From Nocardia stercoris (GTDB lineage Bacteria > Actinomycetota > Actinomycetes > Mycobacteriales > Mycobacteriaceae), in NCBI RefSeq assembly GCF_003696265.1, contig NZ_RFFH01000011.1, positions 160,496-224,495 on the forward strand: a stretch of 64,000 nt of DNA. Reading direction: 5' to 3'. The notes beneath the pieces were generated by a model. The model saw only the letters and a list, made by a program, of their open reading frames with translations, was not told the DNA's origin and searched no databases. Positions 17,012 to 25,224 of the stretch are shown here, piece after piece. Numbering within the stretch: the first letter of the stretch is position 1; each line of letters starts with the position of its first letter. Made by a program: the position numbers and the translations under genes.

Positions 17012-17488
17012 ATGCAGCGTGACGGCAAGGCCCCCGACGCCGAAGTTCCCCACGGCGACGGGGTCTCCGGGGCGACTCCGGCCGAGGAGCCGGAGGTCGA
17101 GGTGCACCCGGCGGGGTTCTTCACCGGGGATCCCGAGGTCGCGAAGGGGTTCTTCCGCGACAACTCGAAGAAACGGCCCACGCTGATCACCGAGGCCGCG
17201 GTATCGCTGGAGCAGCAGCATCGGGACCGGGTCCGCCGCTATTCGATCCTCATGGGTTTCCGGATCCCCTGCCTGATCGGCGCCGCGGCCGCCTACGGCG
17301 CCTGGCACAACTCACTGATCTCGCTGGCCATCATCGGTGTGTCGATCCCGCTGCCGTGGATGGCCGTGCTCATCGCCAACGACCGTCCGCCGCGCCGCGG
17401 CGGCGAGCCCAGCCGCTGGGACGGCCGCCGCGGCGACCAGGCCGCCCTGGAGCAGCGCCGCGCTATCGAGGGTGGTCACGACAGCTGA
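17012..17488 (+). CDS. DUF3099 membrane protein (Rv2709-like)
   Basis: The 158-residue protein has an acidic N-terminal region, then LITEAAVSLEQQHRDRVRRY, the DUF3099 hallmark, followed by two membrane helices (SILMGFRIPCLIGAAAAYGA and LISLAIIGVSIPLPWMAVLI) and a charged proline/arginine-rich tail. The function of the family is unknown. The ATG at 17012 is preceded by purine-rich sequence. Its 3' end overlaps the convergent MFS gene by 13 bases. Confidence 0.85.
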   Translation: MQRDGKAPDAEVPHGDGVSGATPAEEPEVEVHPAGFFTGDPEVAKGFFRDNSKKRPTLITEAAVSLEQQHRDRVRRYSILMGFRIPCLIGAAAAYGAWHNSLISLAIIGVSIPLPWMAVLIANDRPPRRGGEPSRWDGRRGDQAALEQRRAIEGGHDS

Positions 17489-18768
17489 GCCGAGACGGCC
17501 CGCCGCCCGATCGACAGCGACATCACCGCCGCCGACGCGCACAGCCCGGCCGCGATCAGCCAGGCCAGGTCGTAGCTACCGCGCACGTCCCGCACGATGC
17601 CGGCACCGGTGGCCGCGAGCGCGGCACCCAGCTGGTGAGAGGCGAAGATCCAGCCGAACGCGACCGGTGCGTCGTCACCGAAATACTTGCGGCACAACGC
17701 AACCGTGGGCGGCACGGTCGCGATCCAGTCCAGCCCGTAGAAGATGATGAACACCCACATGCTCGGCTGCGCCTGCGGCGCGAACAGCAGCGGCAGCGCC
17801 AGTAGCGACAGCCCGCGCAGCGAGTAGTAGGCAGCCAGCAGGATCCGGGAGTCGATCCGGTCGGTCAGCCACCCGGACGCGATGGTGCCGGCGACGTCGA
17901 ACAGGCCGACGGTGGCCATCAGGCCGGCGGCGGTGGTGGGCGGCATGCCGTGGTCGTGGGCGGCGCTGACGAAATGGGTGCCGACCAGGCCGTTGCTGGT
18001 GGCGCCACAGACCGCGAACCCACCGGCGAGCAGCCAGAACGGCCGGGTCCGCACCACCGTGGCCAGGACCGTGAGCGCCCGGCCCGCGCCGCCGGACGCC
18101 GCCACCCGCATCCCGGCGCTGCTGCCCGGTTCGGCACCGTAGGCCGAAAGCCCGATGTCGCTGGGGAAGTCGCGCAGCGCCAGCAGCACCAGCGGTACCA
18201 CCGCGAGCGCTGCACCCGCTACGACCAGCGACGGCACCCGCCAGCCGAAGTCCATGGCCAGGTGCGACACCAGCGGCAGGAACACCAGTTGACCGGCCGA
18301 TCCGGCGGCGGTCAGCACCCCGGTCACGAGCCCGCGCCGCGCCACGAACCAGCGTCCGGTGATCGTGGCCACGAACGACATCGCCATCGATCCGGTGCCC
18401 ACCCCGACCAGCAGCCCCCAGGTCAGCATGAGCTGCCAGGCCTGGGTCATGAACACGGTGAGCCCGCTGCCGGCCGCGACCAGCAGCAGCGCGCCGGTCA
18501 CCACCCGCCGGATGCCGATCCGGTCCATCAGTGCCGCCGCGAACGGGGCCATCAGCCCGTACAACAGCATGTTCAGCGAGACCGCGGACCCGATGGTGGC
18601 GTGTGACCAGCCGAACTCCTCGTGCAGCGGATCCATCAGGACCCCGGGCACCGAGCGGAAGGCGGCGGCACCGATGAGGACGACGAAGGAGACGGCCGCG
18701 ACGATCCACGCCGGATGCAGGCGGGTAGTCGGGACGGAATCTGTTCCGGGGCTGCGTAAATCGGTCAC
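17476..18768 (-). CDS. MFS transporter, monocarboxylate/oxalate-formate type
   Basis: The 430-residue permease has 12 predicted membrane helices. GVLMDPLHEEFGWSHATIGS in the first loop is typical of the OFA/monocarboxylate branch, which moves small organic acids. Motif A reads AALMDRIGIRRVV and its second-half copy GWLTDRIDSRILL. The GTG start lacks a strong ribosome binding site. It diverges from a GlxA-type regulator over a 91-base gap containing the inverted repeat at 18806, so that regulator probably controls it. Confidence 0.85.
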   Translation of the reverse strand: MTDLRSPGTDSVPTTRLHPAWIVAAVSFVVLIGAAAFRSVPGVLMDPLHEEFGWSHATIGSAVSLNMLLYGLMAPFAAALMDRIGIRRVVTGALLLVAAGSGLTVFMTQAWQLMLTWGLLVGVGTGSMAMSFVATITGRWFVARRGLVTGVLTAAGSAGQLVFLPLVSHLAMDFGWRVPSLVVAGAALAVVPLVLLALRDFPSDIGLSAYGAEPGSSAGMRVAASGGAGRALTVLATVVRTRPFWLLAGGFAVCGATSNGLVGTHFVSAAHDHGMPPTTAAGLMATVGLFDVAGTIASGWLTDRIDSRILLAAYYSLRGLSLLALPLLFAPQAQPSMWVFIIFYGLDWIATVPPTVALCRKYFGDDAPVAFGWIFASHQLGAALAATGAGIVRDVRGSYDLAWLIAAGLCASAAVMSLSIGRRAVSAQLS

Positions 18769-18805
18769 GAGGATGATGGTGGCCTACCCCGCCCTGACCA
18801 CACGA

Positions 18806-18821
18806 GTGGCCTGAATGCCAC
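18806..18821. promoter_or_regulatory. Inverted repeat between MFS and GlxA-type regulator
   Basis: GTGGCctgaatGCCAC (five-base arms, six-base spacer) lies in the divergent promoter region, 39 bases before the regulator start. AraC/GlxA regulators often bind such sites in front of a divergent target; the assignment is inferred. Confidence 0.45.
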
Positions 18822-18859
18822 AATGCGTCAAGATCTGGCCAACATTTCCAGGAGCACCC

Positions 18860-19867
18860 ATGCCCCGCACACCACACCGAGTCGTCGTGCTGGCCCTGGC
18901 CCCCGTGGTCGGCTTCGACGCCACGATCCCGGGCCTGGTCCTCGGCACCGCCGAGGACGCCGCCGGCCACCCCCTCTACGACGTGCGCATCTGCGGCCTC
19001 GACCCCGCCGGGATCCCGGTCACCGCCGGCTACACGATCGTCCCGCAGGGCGGTCCGGAACTACTCGACGACGCCGACACCGTGATCGTCCCCGGCACCC
19101 GCTACCCCACCGCGCGCGGCGAAGGCCGGCTCGACGACGCCGTCGCCGCCGCCTTCCAGCGGATTCCCGCCGGGGCACGCCTGGTATCGATCTGCACCGG
19201 CGCCTTCGTGCTGGCCGCCGCGGGCCGGCTCGACGGCCGCCGCGCCACCACGCACTGGGCGTACGCGGACCGCTTCCGGGAACTGTTCCCGCTCGTCCAG
19301 TTGGACGAGAACCTGCTGTTCGTCGAGGACGACGGCGTGTGGAGCTCGGCCGGACTCGCCGCGGGCGTCGACCTGTGCCTGCAGATCCTGCGCACCGACC
19401 ACGGCAGCGAAGTCGCCAACCGGGTCGCCCGCTTCTGCGTCGTGCCGCCGTGGCGCGAGGGTGGGCAGTCCCAGTTCATCGACCGTCAGGTCCCCGAGGA
19501 CGGATCCGACGGGACCGCGCCGACCCGCACCTGGGCTCTGGCGCACCTGGACCAGGAACTGGACCTGGCCACCCTGTCGGCACACGCGCGCATGAGCGTG
19601 CGCACCTTCACCCGCCGATTCAAGGCCGAAACCGGGCTGGCACCGGGCACCTGGCTGCTGCGCCAGCGGATGCACCACGCGCGGCACCTGCTGGAAGCCA
19701 CCGAGCTGCCGATCGACGAAGTCGCCCGGGCCTCGGGGCTCGGCACGGCGGCCTCGCTGCGCCACCATCTGCGCGGCGAGCTCGGCGTGCCACCGCTGGC
19801 CTACCGCAAGACCTTTCGCCTGACCACCGCGAACGATCCGGGCCCGGCCGCCGCGCCGTGCTCGTGA
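18860..19867 (+). CDS. GlxA-type AraC-family regulator with DJ-1/PfpI domain
   Basis: In the 335-residue protein the first half is a class-I-amidotransferase-like DJ-1/PfpI domain (RLVSICTGAFVLAAAG, THWAYADRFRELFP); the second half is an AraC helix-turn-helix pair (LSAHARMSVRTFTRRFKAET, then EVARASGLGTAASLRHHL). Proteins of this build act as cytoplasmic transcription activators for small-molecule catabolism or export; the DJ-1 part is usually catalytically inactive. ATG at 18860 has an AGGAG box six bases upstream. The divergent MFS transporter is the most likely target. Confidence 0.88.
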   Translation: MPRTPHRVVVLALAPVVGFDATIPGLVLGTAEDAAGHPLYDVRICGLDPAGIPVTAGYTIVPQGGPELLDDADTVIVPGTRYPTARGEGRLDDAVAAAFQRIPAGARLVSICTGAFVLAAAGRLDGRRATTHWAYADRFRELFPLVQLDENLLFVEDDGVWSSAGLAAGVDLCLQILRTDHGSEVANRVARFCVVPPWREGGQSQFIDRQVPEDGSDGTAPTRTWALAHLDQELDLATLSAHARMSVRTFTRRFKAETGLAPGTWLLRQRMHHARHLLEATELPIDEVARASGLGTAASLRHHLRGELGVPPLAYRKTFRLTTANDPGPAAAPCS

Positions 19868-19886
19868 TCGCCCGCGCCACAGTCGA

Positions 19887-21488
19887 TCAGTGCCGCACCG
19901 CCTGCTCGGCGCCCGCGCCGGTCAGCGAACGAACCTGCATCTCCTGGTATTTCGCGCCATCGTGCTCGCGGGACAGCACGGTGCCCAGCCAGCCCAGTGC
20001 GAACGAGACCGGAATCGACACCAGGCCGGGATTCGCCAGCGGGAACCAGTGGAAATCGTGGCCCTTGATCATCGCGGTCGGCACCCCGGACACCGCAGGC
20101 GAGAACACGATCAGCACGACGGTGACCGCCAGCCCGCCATAGATACTGCACAACGCGCCCGTCGTGTTGAATCGGCGCCAGAACAGTGTGTACAGGATCG
20201 TCGGCAGATTGGCCGACGCGGCGATCGCGAACGCCAGCGCCACCAGGAACGCGACGTTCTGGTTCTTCGCCAGGATGCCGCCGATCACCGCCAGCGCCCC
20301 GATCACGACCGCGGTGATCCGCGCGACCAGGACCTCGTTGCCGCCGTCGCGGCGCAGCACGTTGGCGTACACATCGTGTGCGAACGCCGTCGACGCGGTG
20401 ATGGTGAGTCCGGCCACCACCGCCAGGATCGTCGCGAAGGCCACCGCCGCAACGAATCCCAACAGCACCGGCCCGCCGAGTTCCAAGGCGAGCAGCGGGG
20501 CCGCCGCATTGCTCTTGCCCGGCGCGGCCGCGATCTTCTGCGGCCCGACCAGAGCGCCCGCGCCGTATCCGAGCACCAGCGTGAACAGATAGAACACCCC
20601 GATCAACCCGATCGCCCACACCACCGACCGGCGGGCCTCGCGCGCGGTCGGCACCGTGTAGAACCGCATCAACACGTGCGGCAGGCCGGCCGTGCCCAGC
20701 ACGAGAGCCAGTGCGAGCGAGACGAAGTCGAGCTTGCTGGCGCCGTTCTTGCCGTAGCTGACGCCGGGACCGAGCAGTTTCGCGCCGTTCTTGCCACCGT
20801 GGTCGACCGCGCCCTGCAGCAGCGCCGAGAAGTCGAAACCGTAGCGGCCCAGCACCCAGAACGTCATCGCCGCCGCCGCGCCGATCAACAGCACCACGGT
20901 GACGATCTGCACCCAGGTGGTGCCCTTCATGCCGCCGACCAGCACGTACACGATCATCACCGCGCCCACGACGGCGATCACCAGGTTCTGCCCCAGATCA
21001 CCGGATACGCCGAGCAGCAACGAGATCAGCACCCCGGCCCCCGCCATCTGCGCCAGCAGATAGAACAGGCTGACCGCCAGCGCCGACGTCGCCGACGCGG
21101 CCCGCACCGGCCGCTGTCGCATCCGGAATGCCAGCACGTCGCCGACCGTGAATTTTCCGGTGTTCCGTAACAATTCCGCGACGAGCAGCAGCGCGACCAG
21201 CCACGCCACCAGGAATCCGATCGAATACAGAAATCCGTCGTAGCCGTTCACGGCGATGGCTCCGGCGATGCCGAGGAAACTGGCTGCCGACAGATAGTCG
21301 CCGGAGATCGCGATCCCGTTCTGCACCCCGGAGAAGGCGCGTCCGGCGGTGTAATAGTCGGCGGCCGTGCGATTGTCGCGACCGGCCCGGATCACGATGC
21401 CCAGGGTGATCACCACGAAGATCACGAAAATGGTCATGTTGAGCCCGGGACGGCTGCCGGCCACCGCCGCGGCGAGGATGTGGTTCAT
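19887..21488 (-). CDS. Sodium:solute symporter, acetate/pyruvate (ActP/MctC) type
   Basis: The 533-residue protein has about 13 membrane helices and the solute:sodium symporter family features: DYYTAGRAFSGVQNGIAISG, DYLSAASFLGIAGAIAVNGY, GGMKGTTWVQIVTVVLLIGA and GTAGLPHVLMRFYTVP, which together identify the acetate/monocarboxylate branch. It imports short organic acids coupled to a cation gradient. Its ATG overlaps the stop of the upstream DUF485 gene (ATGA), the usual pair in which a small DUF485 membrane protein accompanies this transporter. Confidence 0.9.
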   Translation of the reverse strand: MNHILAAAVAGSRPGLNMTIFVIFVVITLGIVIRAGRDNRTAADYYTAGRAFSGVQNGIAISGDYLSAASFLGIAGAIAVNGYDGFLYSIGFLVAWLVALLLVAELLRNTGKFTVGDVLAFRMRQRPVRAASATSALAVSLFYLLAQMAGAGVLISLLLGVSGDLGQNLVIAVVGAVMIVYVLVGGMKGTTWVQIVTVVLLIGAAAAMTFWVLGRYGFDFSALLQGAVDHGGKNGAKLLGPGVSYGKNGASKLDFVSLALALVLGTAGLPHVLMRFYTVPTAREARRSVVWAIGLIGVFYLFTLVLGYGAGALVGPQKIAAAPGKSNAAAPLLALELGGPVLLGFVAAVAFATILAVVAGLTITASTAFAHDVYANVLRRDGGNEVLVARITAVVIGALAVIGGILAKNQNVAFLVALAFAIAASANLPTILYTLFWRRFNTTGALCSIYGGLAVTVVLIVFSPAVSGVPTAMIKGHDFHWFPLANPGLVSIPVSFALGWLGTVLSREHDGAKYQEMQVRSLTGAGAEQAVRH

Positions 21489-21823
21489 CGGCCGTCTCCG
21501 TCGAGTTCGGCGCTGAGCGCGTCCGCGATGGGGTCCAGCTGCTGGTCGGCGTACCGGACGTACAGCGCGGTGATCGCGAAGGTCGACACGAACTGGAGCA
21601 GTCCGAAGATCAATCCGACGGTGATGTTCCCGCCGATCTTGTGCGACATGAATCCGTGCGCGTAATCGGCCAGCAATACGTAGAGGCCGTACCACGCCAG
21701 GAACGCGGCCGTCATCGGAAATACGAAAACCCGGAAACGTTTTCGTAGTTGCTGAAATTCGGGACTGGCGTAGACATCGTTCCAATCGACACCGGATTCG
21801 TTCTCCGGCACTGCGTTTCCCAC
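21485..21823 (-). CDS. DUF485 membrane protein, symporter partner
   Basis: The 112-residue protein has the DUF485 signature: a short N-terminal region with YASPEFQQLRKRFRVFVFPM, then two hydrophobic helices (AAFLAWYGLYVLLADYAHGF and GNITVGLIFGLLQFVSTFAI) and RYADQQLDP. The GTG at 21823 is chosen for its GGGAGG box six bases upstream. It is translationally coupled to the symporter and is thought to support its function, though the mechanism is unknown. Confidence 0.88.
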   Translation of the reverse strand: MGNAVPENESGVDWNDVYASPEFQQLRKRFRVFVFPMTAAFLAWYGLYVLLADYAHGFMSHKIGGNITVGLIFGLLQFVSTFAITALYVRYADQQLDPIADALSAELDGDGR

Positions 21824-22050
21824 GGTCGACCTCCCTCGACAGCCGCGCTGCGGCACCGCGTCGACAGCCCCTCGCACGCCGCCCGGCGGTAGGAGAATTT
21901 TATTCGAGATCGATTGTCACCGAGCCGGATTCACAGCTGTACGGTGTGTATCGATCGCGCCACGGCGAATTCTTCTCCCGCATCACCGAATACGATCTTT
22001 ACCTGTGCCTGCCGCGGAGCCGGAGTCACCGTGGTGGCAGAGTCGCACAC

Positions 22051-23571
22051 ATGCCGACCGACCACACACCGACCGCGTCTCCGCTCGCCGCGCTGGCCCC
22101 CGACCTGCGCAAGGCATTGATCCGCACCCGTTTCGACGCCGACACCCTGCTGGAGCTGCTCGGTGACGCGCACGCCGCGCTCGGCCGGTCCGAGCCGGTG
22201 CCGGTGCGGCGGGCGGTCCGCGACGCCGGCGAACTCGGCACCCTGGTCCGCCTCCTCCTGCTCGGCGACGCGCTGCCGGTCGCCGAGGTCGCGGCCGCCC
22301 TCGCGCCGGTCGACGTCGACCAGGCGGTCGCGGCCGGACTGCTGGCCCGCGACGGCGAGCTCGTCCGCGCGGCACTGGACCTGCGGCCCCTGGACCTCGG
22401 GCACGGCACTCGCTGGGTGCTGTCGGACCTCGACGACTCCATGCGGCGGCGCACGCTCACCGAAGATCATGTGCTCGGCGTCGGGCACGCGTCGCTGTCC
22501 CTGCTGCGCGCCACCCCCACCCGCCGGGTCGGCTCGGTGCTCGACCTCGGCACCGGATGCGGGATCCAGGCCGTCCACGCCGCCGGTTACGCCGACCACG
22601 TCACCGGCACCGACATCAACGAGCGGGCGCTGTGGCTGGCGCGCGCCACCGCGGCCCTCAACGAGCTGGACATCGACTGGCTCGCCGGTTCCTGGTTCGA
22701 GCCGGTAGCCGGCCGCACCTTCGATCAGGTGGTGGCCAATCCCCCGTTCGTCGTCGGTCCCGCCCGGGTGGAACACACCTACCGGGATTCCGGGTTCGCC
22801 CTCGACGGTGCGAGCCGGCTGGTGATCTCGCAGGTCCCGCAGCTGCTGGCGCCCGGCGGCACGGCCGCCATGCTGGCGTCCTGGCTGCATGTCGAGGGCC
22901 AGGACTGGCGGGCGCGGGTGTCGTCGTGGCTGCCCGACTACGGCGTCGACGCCTGGATCGTCCAACGCGACGTCGCCGACCCGGCGCTCTACGTCGGGAC
23001 CTGGCTGCGCGACGCCGGGCTCGATCCCCGCGATCCGGCCGTCGCGCCGCGCGCCGAACAGTGGCTCGACGCACTCGAAGCCGCCGACGCCGAGGGTGTC
23101 GGCTTCGGGTTCGTCTATCTGCGCCGGATCGACGGCCCGACCCAGCTACTGGCCGAGGACCTCACCCACGCCTTCGACGACCCGCTGGGCCCGGAGGCGA
23201 CCGCCTACTTCGAACGCTCGGCGTGGCTGCGGGAGGTCGCCGCCGATCCCGACACGGCATGGTCCGCCCGGTTCGAGGTGCTGCCCGCAACCGCGCTCGA
23301 GCGCGTGTACCTGCCGGGCGAGGACGGCTGGGCCGAGCAGGTCGTGCGGTTGTACCGCGGCGACGGCCCGCGCTGGCAGCACGAGATCGACGACACCGCC
23401 GCGGCACTGCTGGCCGGCCTGCGCGCAGGCGGGCTGCCGCTCGCGGAAGTCACCGAACTACTGGCTTTCGGGCACACCGGCGACGAGTCGACCCCGGAAT
23501 TCCGGGCCGCCGTACTGGAACTGACGACCGCCCTGGTCCGGCACGGACTGATCCGGCCGGTCGTGCGCTGA
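22051..23571 (+). CDS. Class I SAM-dependent methyltransferase
   Basis: At 506 residues this is longer than a simple methyltransferase. An alpha-helical N-terminal region (about 1-150) precedes the SAM-binding fold with VLDLGTGCGIQAVHAAGYAD (motif I), TGTDINERALWLAR (motif II) and VVANPPFVVGP, whose NPPF is the catalytic motif of N-methylating enzymes such as PrmC, RsmC or DNA adenine methylases. A further domain of about 180 residues follows. The target (RNA, protein glutamine or small molecule) is not evident. The ATG at 22051 gives the natural N-terminus; no strong ribosome binding site is seen. Confidence 0.82.
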   Translation: MPTDHTPTASPLAALAPDLRKALIRTRFDADTLLELLGDAHAALGRSEPVPVRRAVRDAGELGTLVRLLLLGDALPVAEVAAALAPVDVDQAVAAGLLARDGELVRAALDLRPLDLGHGTRWVLSDLDDSMRRRTLTEDHVLGVGHASLSLLRATPTRRVGSVLDLGTGCGIQAVHAAGYADHVTGTDINERALWLARATAALNELDIDWLAGSWFEPVAGRTFDQVVANPPFVVGPARVEHTYRDSGFALDGASRLVISQVPQLLAPGGTAAMLASWLHVEGQDWRARVSSWLPDYGVDAWIVQRDVADPALYVGTWLRDAGLDPRDPAVAPRAEQWLDALEAADAEGVGFGFVYLRRIDGPTQLLAEDLTHAFDDPLGPEATAYFERSAWLREVAADPDTAWSARFEVLPATALERVYLPGEDGWAEQVVRLYRGDGPRWQHEIDDTAAALLAGLRAGGLPLAEVTELLAFGHTGDESTPEFRAAVLELTTALVRHGLIRPVVR

Positions 23572-23731
23572 GGTCACGCCCGCGCGTCGCCCGGGCACCC
23601 GGGCGTCGCGATCGGGTCACCGATCCACGTCGAACCGATCCCGAGTTCCCCAGGGTGCGCCCTTCTTAGGAACTTCTCAGACGGTAGTGACGGAAACCGC
23701 AGCTCAGGACGGTTTATCAGGGGGCACTCAG

Positions 23732-23757
23732 GGAACTTTCCCACTGTCGGGTCCGTT
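23732..23757 (+). promoter_or_regulatory. Candidate ECF-type promoter of sigB
   Basis: GGAAC at 23732-23736 and GTT at 23755-23757, 18 bases apart, fit the GGAAC...GTT pattern recognised by SigE/SigH-type sigma factors. The sigB start codon is 36 bases downstream. In M. tuberculosis sigB is under SigE/SigH control, which supports the call. Confidence 0.5.
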
Positions 23758-23792
23758 GATCGGAGTGAGACACCACCGACAGGAGGCAAGTC

Positions 23793-24761
23793 ATGACAAG
23801 CCCCGCCACTTCCTACGTGCGCGCCGACTATTCCGACCTCGACGCCCAGAGCCCCGCCGCCGACCTGGTACGCGTGTACCTCAATGGTATCGGCAAAACG
23901 GCGCTGCTGACGGCCGCAGACGAGGTGGAACTGGCCAAGCGCATCGAGGCGGGCCTCTACGCGCAGTACTTGCTGGAGACGGGTAAGCGGCTCTCCCCGG
24001 CCCGCAAGCGTGACCTGGCCATCCTGGTCCGCGACGGTCAGGCGGCCCGGCAGCACCTGCTCGAGGCGAACCTGCGCCTGGTGGTGTCGCTGGCCAAGCG
24101 GTACACCGGTCGTGGCATGCCGCTGCTGGACCTGATCCAGGAGGGCAACCTCGGCCTGATCCGCGCCATGGAGAAGTTCGACTACACCAAGGGCTTCAAG
24201 TTCTCCACCTACGCCACCTGGTGGATCCGGCAGGCCATCACCCGCGGTATGGCCGACCAGAGCCGCACGATCCGGCTGCCCGTGCACCTGGTGGAACAGG
24301 TCAACAAGCTGGCCCGGATCAAGCGCGAGCTGCACCAGCAGCTGGGCCGCGAGGCCTCCGACCAGGAACTCGCCGACGAGTCGGGCATCCCGGTGGAGAA
24401 GATCGCCGACCTGCTCGACCACAGCCGCGACCCGGTCAGCCTGGACATGCCGGTCGGCAGCGACGAGGAAGCCCCGCTGGGCGACTTCATCGAGGACTCC
24501 GAGGCCACCTCGGCCGAGAGCGCGGTCCTGGCCGGCTTCATGGTCCGCGACGTGCGCATGGTGCTCGCCACCCTCGACGAGCGCGAACAGCAGGTCATCC
24601 GCCTGCGCTTCGGCCTCGACGACGGCCAGCCGCGCACCCTGGACCAGATCGGCAAGCTGTTCGGCCTGTCCCGCGAGCGGGTCCGCCAGATCGAGCGCGA
24701 GGTCATGTCCAAGCTCCGCAAGGGTGAGCGCGCCGACCGTCTGCGCGCCTACGCCAGCTGA
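23793..24761 (+). CDS. sigB: Principal-like RNA polymerase sigma factor SigB
   Basis: The 322-residue group-2 sigma-70 factor contains region 1.2 (DLVRVYLNGIGKTALLTAAD), region 2 (LLDLIQEGNLGLIRAMEKFD, then FSTYATWWIRQAI), region 3, and region 4.2 (RTLDQIGKLFGLSRERVRQI followed by EREVMSKLR). It lacks the long N-terminal extension of SigA. It directs RNA polymerase to stress and stationary-phase promoters similar to those of SigA. A consensus AGGAGG box precedes the ATG. In mycobacteria and corynebacteria it lies next to ideR/dtxR; here PEP carboxylase, the acyltransferase and acuC-like genes intervene. A hairpin terminator follows. Confidence 0.95.
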   Translation: MTSPATSYVRADYSDLDAQSPAADLVRVYLNGIGKTALLTAADEVELAKRIEAGLYAQYLLETGKRLSPARKRDLAILVRDGQAARQHLLEANLRLVVSLAKRYTGRGMPLLDLIQEGNLGLIRAMEKFDYTKGFKFSTYATWWIRQAITRGMADQSRTIRLPVHLVEQVNKLARIKRELHQQLGREASDQELADESGIPVEKIADLLDHSRDPVSLDMPVGSDEEAPLGDFIEDSEATSAESAVLAGFMVRDVRMVLATLDEREQQVIRLRFGLDDGQPRTLDQIGKLFGLSRERVRQIEREVMSKLRKGERADRLRAYAS

Positions 24762-24765
24762 TCCC

Positions 24766-24794
24766 CACCTGCCGGCCCCCCATCCCGGCAGGTG
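24766..24794 (+). terminator. Terminator after sigB
   Basis: A perfect 10-bp stem (cacctgccgg / ccggcaggtg) with a nine-base loop starts five bases after the sigB stop. Confidence 0.7.
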
Positions 24795-24935
24795 CCTCAT
24801 CGTGGCCGCAGGGTTGGCGGCCACCCGCAGCGTCGACCAGCGCGCCCGTCCCGCCCTTCGGCCGGTGCGTGCGGGTCGGCGCTGCACTTGTTCGCGTCCG
24901 GGCACCGGCGCTCGCGCGCGGGCACAATGGAACTC

Positions 24936-25223
24936 ATGATGATCGCAGAGTGGAACGGCCGGGAGATCGCCCGCAGTGCCGGCACCGTCGTCGTCGAGGG
25001 CAACCACTACTTCCCGCCCGCAGCGGTGGACGCGCAGTTCCTCACCCCCTCCGATTCGCACACCAAGTGCTACTGGAAGGGCGAGGCCAGCTACTACACG
25101 CTCGCCGTCGACGGCGCGACCAACCCCGACGCGGCCTGGTACTACCCCGAACCCTTCGACGCGGCCGCGAACATCAAGGACTACATCGCGTTCTGGAAGG
25201 GCGTCGAGGTCCGCGAGGTCTGA
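24936..25223 (+). CDS. DUF427 protein
   Basis: This 95-residue cytoplasmic protein matches DUF427: AEWNGREIARSAGTVVVEGN, YFPPAAV, TKCYWKGEASYYTLAVDG, AAWYYPEPFDAAANIKDYIA and FWKGVEV. The tryptophan- and tyrosine-rich single-domain fold is widespread in actinomycetes and has no assigned role. Possible starts are 24927, 24936 and 24939; a GGAA just before 24936 favours it. The stop lies one base from the convergent PEP carboxylase stop. Confidence 0.88.
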   Translation: MMIAEWNGREIARSAGTVVVEGNHYFPPAAVDAQFLTPSDSHTKCYWKGEASYYTLAVDGATNPDAAWYYPEPFDAAANIKDYIAFWKGVEVREV

Positions 25224-25224
25224 G

